This document shows positions 21,978 through 27,686 of a stretch of 39,933 bases of DNA, piece by piece; within the stretch, counting starts at the first letter, position 1; every line of letters starts with the position of its first letter. Below the pieces are notes generated by a model. That model did not search any database. It was given only the letters and a program-made list of their open reading frames with translations, and was not told the DNA's origin. Made by a program: the position numbers and the translations under genes. Source of the DNA: a virus. The stretch covers positions 1 through 39,933 of the IMG/VR virus record IMGVR_UViG_3300047409_000026, one strand, 5' to 3'.

Positions 21978-22050
21978 TGTTCCCTAGAGGATTCGAACCT
22001 CTATCAAAGGCTTCGTAGGCCCGTATCTTAATCCGTTAGACTAAGGGAAC
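21978..22050 (-). tRNA. tRNA-Arg(ACG)
   Basis: Acceptor GTTCCCT/AGGGAAC fully paired; loop CTACGAA with anticodon ACG (A34 to inosine by TadA); T arm AGAGG-TTCGAAT-CCTCT. Confidence 0.9.
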
Positions 22051-22124
22051 TGGGGTGACCAGAGGGAATCGAACCCTCGCAGCTTGGGACACAACCAAGC
22101 AGGCTACCATTACAACATGGTCAC
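22051..22124 (-). tRNA. tRNA-His(GTG)
   Basis: Acceptor GTGACCA/TGGTCAC, C73 discriminator (a His identity element) and encoded CCA. Loop TTGTGTC, anticodon GTG. The genomic base at -1 is T rather than the usual G. Confidence 0.9.
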
Positions 22125-22126
22125 AG

Positions 22127-22197
22127 TGTCAAACCATGGAATCGAACCACAGCCTTCGGGTTTTCAAGCCGACGCTCTACCACTGAGCTAGTAAGAC
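22127..22197 (-). tRNA. tRNA-Phe(GAA) with tandem U-U mismatch in the acceptor stem
   Basis: D arm GCTC/GAGC, anticodon stem TCGGC/CCCGA (one mismatch), loop TTGAAAA with anticodon GAA. Acceptor GTCTTAC/GTTTGAC has U4-U69 and U5-U68, the same defect at the same positions as tRNA-Thr. Confidence 0.8.
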
Positions 22198-22202
22198 AAG
22201 AG

Positions 22203-22274
22203 TACTCCACCGGGGAATTGAACCCCGCCCGGAAGGTTGAGAACCTTCTATACTGACCACTATACGAGTGGAGC
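22203..22274 (-). tRNA. tRNA-Glu(CTC)
   Basis: Acceptor GCTCCAC/GTGGAGT with a G1-U72 wobble, loop TTCTCAA, anticodon CTC, T loop TTCAATT. Reads GAG, by eye the dominant phage Glu codon. Confidence 0.9.
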
Positions 22275-22278
22275 AAGA

Positions 22279-22324
22279 GCAGCTCCCTGAGGAGCTGCCT
22301 TTCCCATGAATTAGTCGGCATGGG
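22279..22324. repeat. Two hairpins inside the tRNA array
   Basis: GCAGCTCC-CTGA-GGAGCTGC (22279-22298) followed by CCCATG/CATGGG around a 10-nt loop (22303-22324), in the 58-nt spacer between tRNA-Glu and tRNA-Leu. No minus-strand T-run, so more likely processing or stabilising structures than terminators. Confidence 0.5.
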
Positions 22325-22332
22325 CACCCTCG

Positions 22333-22406
22333 TACTCTCAGTAGGATTCGAACCTACATCGCACGGGTTCTGAACCCGTCGCCTCTGCCAATTGGGCTAT
22401 GAGAGT
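22333..22406 (-). tRNA. tRNA-Leu(CAG) of class I shape
   Basis: Acceptor ACTCTCA/TGAGAGT fully paired, loop TTCAGAA with anticodon CAG, A73. The variable region is only 5 nt (GCGAT), not the long arm of normal leucine tRNAs, so charging by host LeuRS is uncertain. Confidence 0.8.
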
Positions 22407-22410
22407 AAAG

Positions 22411-22482
22411 CGCACTAGAAGGGACTCGAACCCTCACCCATTCGCGTGACAAGCGAAAGCTCAGCCTTTGAGCTACTAATGC
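22411..22482 (-). tRNA. tRNA-Asp(GTC)
   Basis: Acceptor GCATTAG/CTAGTGC paired with one G-U, G73 discriminator, loop TTGTCAC with anticodon GTC, T arm GAGGG-TTCGAGT-CCCTT. Confidence 0.9.
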
Positions 22483-22488
22483 AAGTGG

Positions 22489-22560
22489 TACGGTGGTAGG
22501 GAGTCGAACCCTAATCGCTGGTGTATCAGACCAGTGCTCTAACCATTGAGCTACCTCCGA
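22489..22560 (-). tRNA. tRNA-Ile(GAT)
   Basis: D arm GCTC/GAGC, anticodon stem CTGGT/ACCAG, loop CTGATAC with anticodon GAT. Acceptor TCGGAGG/CCACCGT carries U1-U72 and A5-A68 mismatches. Confidence 0.8.
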
Positions 22561-22561
22561 G

Positions 22562-22629
22562 TGGATAACCGGGGAATCGAACCCCGCTCAGTCAGTTTGC
22601 AAAACTAACCTGTCACCTTAACGTCACCC
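22562..22629 (-). tRNA. tRNA-Ala(TGC), short D arm
   Basis: Acceptor GGGTGAC/GTTATCC contains G3-U70, the alanine identity pair, with A73. Loop TTTGCAA, anticodon TGC, T arm GCGGGG-TTCGATT-CCCCG. Only 14 nt separate acceptor and anticodon stem, so the D arm is reduced; total about 68 nt. Confidence 0.8.
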
Positions 22630-22633
22630 AAAG

Positions 22634-22705
22634 CTGCTCTCCAAGGATTCGAACCTCGTACGGATGGTTCAGAGCCATCTGTGTTGCCGATTACACCAAA
22701 GAGCA
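22634..22705 (-). tRNA. tRNA-Gln(CTG)
   Basis: Acceptor TGCTCTT/GAGAGCA paired, G73, anticodon stem GATGG/CCATC, loop CTCTGAA with anticodon CTG. Confidence 0.9.
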
Positions 22706-22751
22706 TGGGCAGAGCGTTTTGGTCAGGTGCTCCGCGATGTGACCTGTTTGG

Positions 22752-22825
22752 TGGCAAAGGACGAGGGATTCGAACCCTCACGGTACGGTTTTGGAGACCG
22801 ACCGGCACAACCTACGCTGTCCAAT
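22752..22825 (-). tRNA. tRNA-Trp(CCA) with tandem U-U mismatch in the acceptor stem
   Basis: Loop CTCCAAA with anticodon CCA, G73 and encoded CCA, T arm GAGGG-TTCGAAT-CCCTC. Acceptor ATTGGAC/GTCCTTT has U2-U71 and U3-U70 unpaired. The 46-nt spacer to tRNA-Gln holds no tRNA. Confidence 0.8.
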
Positions 22826-22828
22826 AAT

Positions 22829-22899
22829 TCGCGCAAGAGGGAGTCGAACCCTCGGTTTCGGGTTATGAGCCCAACGTGTTACCGTTACACTATCGCGCA
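22829..22899 (-). tRNA. tRNA-Met(CAT), initiator-like anticodon stem
   Basis: Loop CTCATAA with anticodon CAT. The anticodon stem TTGGG/CCCGA has three consecutive G-C pairs next to the loop, the hallmark of initiator tRNA, and pair 1-72 is a weak U-G. T loop TTCGACT. Could serve as initiator or elongator. Confidence 0.85.
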
Positions 22900-22900
22900 G

Positions 22901-22971
22901 AGCCTTATGTCAGGATCGAACTGACGTTAACTGATTGGAAGTCAGTCGCTCTGCCATTGAGCTAATAAGGC
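22901..22971 (-). tRNA. tRNA-Gly(TCC)
   Basis: Acceptor GCCTTAT/ATAAGGC fully paired, D arm GCTC/GAGC, anticodon stem ACTGA/TCAGT, loop CTTCCAA with anticodon TCC. Its 5' end is 1 nt after the stop of the HNH gene. Confidence 0.9.
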
Positions 22972-22972
22972 A

Positions 22973-23377
22973 TTAATCTGTGAGTCTTTCGTGCGTCCTG
23001 ATTCTGTGGCAGTTCGCGCATACGACTTCGCACTTCCTGGCTTCTGCCATGATCGAAGACCATGACATTCCATCCTTGACCATCTCGGAGATTCCGAATG
23101 ATTTATCGCCAAGGTGATCGAAGTCCAGTGCCCTATGGTCAGAGAATCCACAATCCGCGCAGCCCGCATTCGCTTTGTACGCATCAACTCTGAGCTTGGT
23201 TGCTCGCCTTCTTGCGATCACCTTGGCCTTGATGGAATCCGCATTGGCCATGTAGTACGCCTTCTTGTAAACCTTATCGCATGGCTTACACTTGTACTGA
23301 AGCCCGTCAGAAGTGGTCGCCTTCTTGCTGAAGGCTTCCAGCGGAAGCGTCTCCTGGCAAGCCGTGCACAGTTTCAA
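22973..23377 (-). CDS. HNH endonuclease inserted in the tRNA array (134 aa)
   Basis: TTG start with a CGGAG site that lies in the remains of a tRNA T arm. N-terminal zinc pair CTACQETLPLEAF...CKPC, then a basic linker, then the HNH core AGCADCGFSD, LDFDHLGDKSF and CEVVCANCHRIRTHERLTD. A likely selfish homing endonuclease. It sits between a truncated tRNA-Gly (23384-23432) and an intact tRNA-Gly (22901-22971). Confidence 0.85.
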   Translation of the reverse strand: MKLCTACQETLPLEAFSKKATTSDGLQYKCKPCDKVYKKAYYMANADSIKAKVIARRRATKLRVDAYKANAGCADCGFSDHRALDFDHLGDKSFGISEMVKDGMSWSSIMAEARKCEVVCANCHRIRTHERLTD

Positions 23378-23383
23378 GCTGAC

Positions 23384-23432
23384 TCCGAACCCAGTTTGGA
23401 AGACTGGTATGTTACCGCTACATCAATAAGGC
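23384..23432 (-). pseudogene. 3'-truncated tRNA-Gly(TCC)
   Basis: Begins GCCTTATT like the intact tRNA-Gly, has a D arm (ATGT/ACAT) and a perfect anticodon arm CCAGT-CTTCCAA-ACTGG with anticodon TCC. After that only a GTTCGGAGTC remnant remains and no 3' acceptor half follows, because the HNH gene begins. The D arm differs from the intact copy, so it is not a recent duplicate. Confidence 0.7.
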
Positions 23433-23436
23433 AGAG

Positions 23437-23507
23437 TCCGGATGGAAGGAATCGAACCTCCGACGCCTGTTCCCAAAACAGGGGTTATACCATTTCACTA
23501 CACCCAG
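23437..23507 (-). tRNA. tRNA-Pro(TGG)
   Basis: Acceptor CTGGGTG/CATCCGG paired with wobbles, C1-G72 as in Pro tRNAs. Anticodon stem CCTGT/ACAGG, loop TTTGGGA, anticodon TGG. First tRNA in transcription order. Confidence 0.9.
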
Positions 23508-23513
23508 AAGTAT

Positions 23514-23533
23514 CCGGCCGCTGACGCGGCCGG
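23514..23533. repeat. GC-rich hairpin upstream of the tRNA array
   Basis: CCGGCCGC-TGAC-GCGGCCGG, a perfect 8-bp stem between the last virion gene (stop at 23562) and tRNA-Pro. No T-run on the minus strand; possible processing site or weak terminator. Confidence 0.55.
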
Positions 23534-23561
23534 TACCCGTCTACTGTACCACATGTTATAT

Positions 23562-24614
23562 CTAGCGTGCCCCGCCTACGCCAGCGAGGCCCGACCTGGC
23601 TCCTCCAGTGGTTCCGGAGAACTGTCCGACCTCCTTGGAGATAAGCCCCTTACGCTTATTGATCTCAGAAGCATTGGACTCGAAGACGGCCTGTTCAGCT
23701 TCTCGCTGAGTCCAGGTGTCTCCATAGATCCCGGCAAGAGACTGGAGAGGTACACGTTCTCCAGCGATATTGGAGTAACCGGCCTTGGCTTCGTCTCTGG
23801 AGATCCCGAGAGTCGCAAGGTCAGCAGAGTATGTCTGGTCGAACGTAAGACCCTGAGAGAGCGCCTCAGCGCCGATCTGGGCGGTAGCAGCAGCCTTCTG
23901 AAGGTATGGAAGCGCCTTGCTCTGATCCAGGAAGTAGGCCGTTAGCTGATCATCCTGGATCCCCATGGCATTGAGGGCCTGCTTATAGGTCGGGTTGGCC
24001 AGAACGGTAGCCTGAGTGGCCAGGTCCACCCTACTCTGAATCTCGGTAGGACTTACATCCTTCCCGATCCAGTCGCTGAAGTCCGATGGCTGATCATAGA
24101 AGCCGGACGGAAGTCCGGCACTTGACATGATCTGCTTGTAGCTCGCCTCCGTCGACAGGTACTCCGCTGGAGAAAGAACGGGAAGCCCCGCCTTCTTGCG
24201 GGCTTCGTTGCCCGCAAACCTTGTCTTGTACTCCGTGGTGTCCTGAAGCAGGATGGAGATAGTGTCGGCCGAGTACCCATTCTTGACATACTCATAGATC
24301 TTTCCAGACAGGCTGCCCAGATCATACGAACCGAACAGGGACTGAACTGCAAGGAATGCATCCCTATTGGCTCCGGTGAGCAGCTTGTCGTACTGGCCAG
24401 TCTTTACGTATATCTTGTTGATCGTGTCATTGAGCTTCCCGAGGTGCGCCTCAATGTTCTTGATCTGAGCGTTGAGCCTATCCCGGTCATTGCCCTTCGC
24501 CTTGCTCGCCTGAGCCTTCGCCCGGTCAAGGGACTTACTGACGGCGGTGGCCTGGAACTTGAGGAACTGAACCTCGGCGTTGGCGGAGGCGTCAGTGTTA
24601 GCTGGTGTGGTCAT
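23562..24614 (-). CDS. Virion/ejection-associated protein (350 aa)
   Basis: Helical. A coiled coil at about residues 20-70 (DRAKAQASKAKGNDRDRLNA), a helical YSADTISILLQDTTEYKTRF motif near 115, and a Gly/Ala-rich end (SGTTGGARSGLAGVGGAR). The motif with T-E-Y-K-T-R-F recurs in phage internal or tail-tip proteins. Third of three consecutive genes that seem to encode related internal virion proteins. Confidence 0.5.
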   Translation of the reverse strand: MTTPANTDASANAEVQFLKFQATAVSKSLDRAKAQASKAKGNDRDRLNAQIKNIEAHLGKLNDTINKIYVKTGQYDKLLTGANRDAFLAVQSLFGSYDLGSLSGKIYEYVKNGYSADTISILLQDTTEYKTRFAGNEARKKAGLPVLSPAEYLSTEASYKQIMSSAGLPSGFYDQPSDFSDWIGKDVSPTEIQSRVDLATQATVLANPTYKQALNAMGIQDDQLTAYFLDQSKALPYLQKAAATAQIGAEALSQGLTFDQTYSADLATLGISRDEAKAGYSNIAGERVPLQSLAGIYGDTWTQREAEQAVFESNASEINKRKGLISKEVGQFSGTTGGARSGLAGVGGAR

Positions 24615-24623
24615 GGTGCCTCC

Positions 24624-25490
24624 TTAGTAGGCTACGCCAAAATCGGCAAGCACCTTATGTGCTGTCTGCATCATGGAGTCCTGAGCATTCTGAGTCTTAT
24701 TCCATCGAGGGTCCTTGCGAAGGTCATTCTCGAACTGCCAGATAGGCTTGACAGTATTCACGCCAGTCTTGTCCTTGTACTGAAGGGCCTTTCTGACGGT
24801 GGGATCGTACAGGTTGATGCTGCCAGCAGGCAGCTCAAGGATATTGGCCATACTCTGGAAGTACGGAGAGGCGAGATCTGATACCGACTGACCTGCGTCA
24901 ATCTGCTTGGACCACTGGGGGAACAGGGCCTTCGCCTGCTTGCGGATCTTGTCTTCCATGTCTTGCTCCGTGGCCACGCCACGGACGATGGCGCGAGCAC
25001 TGTCCGCGTACCAGCTTCCGGACATCTTGATTCCCATCGAATAGCTGAGAGCGTGAAGCTTGTCGATGGTTTCTCCGCCCTCGCCCTGGCGATTGTCGTT
25101 CTGGAAAGTCACATACTGCCCGAGGTAGTACCGAGCCTGCGACTCGGTCCATCCCTTGGCTACCATATTGTATGCGACCTGATCCATCTTGTCCTTCGTG
25201 AAAGCCGTCTCCTGGATTCCCATACTGTTACCGAGCTGCCTTGCTGAGATCTTGGCTGCGCTCAGCTTGGCATTCGCGGTAGCCGGATCACCGTACTTGA
25301 GGGTGAGGAAGTCGCGCTCGTCCTGCGAGCGAGTCTTCCACCACTTGGTATCGCGAAGCTCGGCCTGAAACTTGTCAGCCGTATAGCCCTTCTTTATGGC
25401 CGTGTTGAACAGCTTCTTCAGTTCCTGGCTAGAATTGAAGAGAGCCATGACGAAGCCATAGTCTTCCGCCACTTCCTTCTTACTGGCCAC
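24624..25490 (-). CDS. Internal virion protein, paralogue of the NlpC/P60 gene's C-terminal module (288 aa)
   Basis: Begins MASKKEVAEDYGFVMALFNSS. Contains ADKFQAELRDTKWWKT near residue 38 and DPRWNKTQNAQDSMMQ near 258. Both motifs recur in the same order and spacing in residues 150-434 of the protein at 25480, so the two genes share an ancestor. Mainly helical; no catalytic residues seen. Confidence 0.6.
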   Translation of the reverse strand: MASKKEVAEDYGFVMALFNSSQELKKLFNTAIKKGYTADKFQAELRDTKWWKTRSQDERDFLTLKYGDPATANAKLSAAKISARQLGNSMGIQETAFTKDKMDQVAYNMVAKGWTESQARYYLGQYVTFQNDNRQGEGGETIDKLHALSYSMGIKMSGSWYADSARAIVRGVATEQDMEDKIRKQAKALFPQWSKQIDAGQSVSDLASPYFQSMANILELPAGSINLYDPTVRKALQYKDKTGVNTVKPIWQFENDLRKDPRWNKTQNAQDSMMQTAHKVLADFGVAY

Positions 25491-26784
25491 TGATCAACCC
25501 CATATCAGTCAATACCTTGTTGGCTACCGTCATCGTCTGATCCTGCGCCTTCTGAGTCTTGGTCCATCGTGGGTCCAATCTTAGCTGAGACTGGAAATCC
25601 CCAAGGCTCTTACCGGCAGGGACGCCCTTGGCGTCCACTCCGTTGAGTGCAGTCCTGATGGTGGGGTCGTTGATGGTGATGCCGGTATCGGGCACCTCCA
25701 GCTCATCGGCCATCATCTGAATATATGGATCAGCAATATCGGTCATAGTCTGACCGGCATTGAGCTGGTCGGCATACGAGGGATACTTGCTGATGGCCTG
25801 CTGGCGAATCTGATCCTCGTAGTCCTGGGTTGTCGCAAGCTTGCGCACAACGAGCTGAGCCTGATTCTTGATGGTCTGATCGGAGATGTCCACACCATTC
25901 TCTGAAGCGTACTGCTTCATGGTGTACTCATGCATACCCGCTTCGCCCTTGAGGGTGCCATCCTTGGTGAACTTGACATACTGCCCCAGAACGTTCCTGA
26001 TGCCGTCCTCATCGAGTCCTGTGGCAACAACGGACTCCGCAATCTTGGCAAGCTTTCCGGCCGGTACGGCGGCGCCTACGGTCGCCGCAAGCTGACGAAC
26101 CTGAAGCTTGGCCGCCTCGAGGGTCGCCTGCCAGGTGGCAGGGTCCGTTGTCTTGAGAACCTGTGCGTTACGAGCGCTTTCGGAAGTCTTCTTCCACCAG
26201 TTCGTATCCCGCAATTCTGCCTGAAACTTGTCTGCGGTCCACGTCTCCTTAACCGCTTCCTTGAACAGTTTGTTCAGCTCGGGGGTTCCCGTAAGGAACC
26301 CATAAGCCCAGCCGTAGTTGGCCGCCATCTCCTCAGGGGAAAGCTTTTCAGTCTCCTTTGGAGTGGCGTAGTCTGTGGAAGAAGCCCCGACGGCGGAGAC
26401 GCCGTCGATGCGGCGCCCCCCCATGAACCTGTCCACGTAATAGCCCTGAGTCATGTCAGCGATCTCGACGGACCTGCCGGGCCTTGGAGCGTGCAGCATC
26501 TTGCCGCCACCGAGATAGATCCCAACGTGGTCAGGTCCGGCCCGATTCGGTTCAGTATCGAAGAAGACGAGATCTCCGACCTTAAGTCCCTTGATCCCAA
26601 TTGCCTGACCCTGCCCAATCTGCTGATTGGTCACGCGGGGAAGATCGATACCAAAGTGCTTGAATCCCTGCTGAATGAGCCCGGAGCAGTCCACGCCCTT
26701 GGAGAGAGAGTTACCTCCCCAGACGTACGGCGTTCCGATAAACTGCTTCATGTAGTTGACGATGTCCTCACCACTGACAGACAT
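25480..26784 (-). CDS. NlpC/P60 peptidase virion protein (434 aa)
   Basis: Residues 1-125 are a complete NlpC/P60 cell-wall peptidase: GTPYVWGGNS, catalytic VDCSGLIQQGF (Cys33), DLVFFDTEP, PDHVGIYLGGG (His86) and MLHAPRPG (His98). Residues 150-434 form a helical module shared with the neighbouring gene. This gives a virion-borne peptidoglycan hydrolase that would open the wall during DNA entry. An 8-bp hairpin with GAGA loop is at 26388-26407. Confidence 0.85.
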   Translation of the reverse strand: MSVSGEDIVNYMKQFIGTPYVWGGNSLSKGVDCSGLIQQGFKHFGIDLPRVTNQQIGQGQAIGIKGLKVGDLVFFDTEPNRAGPDHVGIYLGGGKMLHAPRPGRSVEIADMTQGYYVDRFMGGRRIDGVSAVGASSTDYATPKETEKLSPEEMAANYGWAYGFLTGTPELNKLFKEAVKETWTADKFQAELRDTNWWKKTSESARNAQVLKTTDPATWQATLEAAKLQVRQLAATVGAAVPAGKLAKIAESVVATGLDEDGIRNVLGQYVKFTKDGTLKGEAGMHEYTMKQYASENGVDISDQTIKNQAQLVVRKLATTQDYEDQIRQQAISKYPSYADQLNAGQTMTDIADPYIQMMADELEVPDTGITINDPTIRTALNGVDAKGVPAGKSLGDFQSQLRLDPRWTKTQKAQDQTMTVANKVLTDMGLISGQ

Positions 26785-27677
26785 TAGCTACCACCGTTCA
26801 TCATCTGCATCATCGCATCCCAGTAGGTTGTGGCAGCCTGATACTTGCCGTACTCGGAAGTGTCCTTCGCTCCTTCCAGCACGGAGTTCTGGAGAGCTTC
26901 AGCCGATACGCCACCAGTCGTGGTGGTGTTCGAGCTCGTCGTCTCCAGTTCTCCGGTAGACAGGTTCGGATTGTAGGTCGTGGTCGTGGTAGCACTGGTC
27001 GGATTGGCCCGCTCAAGGGCGTTGATGGATGCCCTGTACTGAGAGAACTCCTTGGCAGTCGGAGCCCGCCCAAGGGCCTGAGTGAGAACTGAAGTAGTGA
27101 GAGCCCTGGCGTCTTCCGGAGAAGTCAGATCCACACTCTTCTGAGTGGTCGTCTTGGTCAGCTTGCCAAGGTATCTTACCCTCTCTCCGGTTGCTACGTC
27201 ATATTCCCAGTCGCCCTTCTTGACGGTTCCGAACTTGTTGCCACTGTTGGAGTAACTGTTCATTACGTCAAAAGGCGTCCAGGTCTTACCGCTGGTCTGG
27301 CTGATTCCCCACGCACTCTTGAGCTGGTCATCCCAGGCGGCAAGAATCTCAGGCATTCCCATACCCACGTCGAATCCGGGGATCTTGCGCAGGATGCCAG
27401 TGTTGACAAACTGCCTAAGCTCCGACTGGTTCCACGTGGTAGGAAGACCACGAGCCTTGCTGTACTGGAGATCGAACGTTCCCTGAGTGGAACCCCCAAG
27501 ATAGTTGGGGGTTCCTTCCTTGGAGATGCCGAACTTGATGACTGAGTTGTCTGTGATACTGCCGCTTGAGGCGGCAGTTCCTGTCGACAGCCCGCCCTGA
27601 GCCAGCTTCATAAGATCTTCGTTTGACATATTCGTCAGGTCGAGCCCTCCAGTTGCGGAGGGATTCGGAGTAGTCAT
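26784..27677 (-). CDS. Internal virion protein (297 aa)
   Basis: Starts on the base after the NlpC gene's frame (overlap of 1 nt). Low-complexity Ser/Thr/Gly stretches (TSATTTTTYNPNL, TSSNTTTTGGVS) link helical parts; SPEDARALTTSVLTQALGRA near residue 190 is a conserved-looking helix. Contains an 11-bp hairpin (27489-27515) and an 8-bp one (27558-27578). Confidence 0.5.
   Translation of the reverse strand: MTTPNPSATGGLDLTNMSNEDLMKLAQGGLSTGTAASSGSITDNSVIKFGISKEGTPNYLGGSTQGTFDLQYSKARGLPTTWNQSELRQFVNTGILRKIPGFDVGMGMPEILAAWDDQLKSAWGISQTSGKTWTPFDVMNSYSNSGNKFGTVKKGDWEYDVATGERVRYLGKLTKTTTQKSVDLTSPEDARALTTSVLTQALGRAPTAKEFSQYRASINALERANPTSATTTTTYNPNLSTGELETTSSNTTTTGGVSAEALQNSVLEGAKDTSEYGKYQAATTYWDAMMQMMNGGS
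27489..27515. repeat. 11-bp perfect in-gene hairpin
   Basis: GGAACCCCCAA, 5-nt loop GATAG, then the exact complement. The longest of the stem-loops found inside coding sequence; the strand encoding protein reads through it. Confidence 0.7.
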
Positions 27678-27686
27678 CTTCTCTCC

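Noticed and set aside
22706-22751. A further tRNA between tRNA-Gln and tRNA-Trp
   Set aside because: No T-loop sequence or cloverleaf could be found in the 46 nt.
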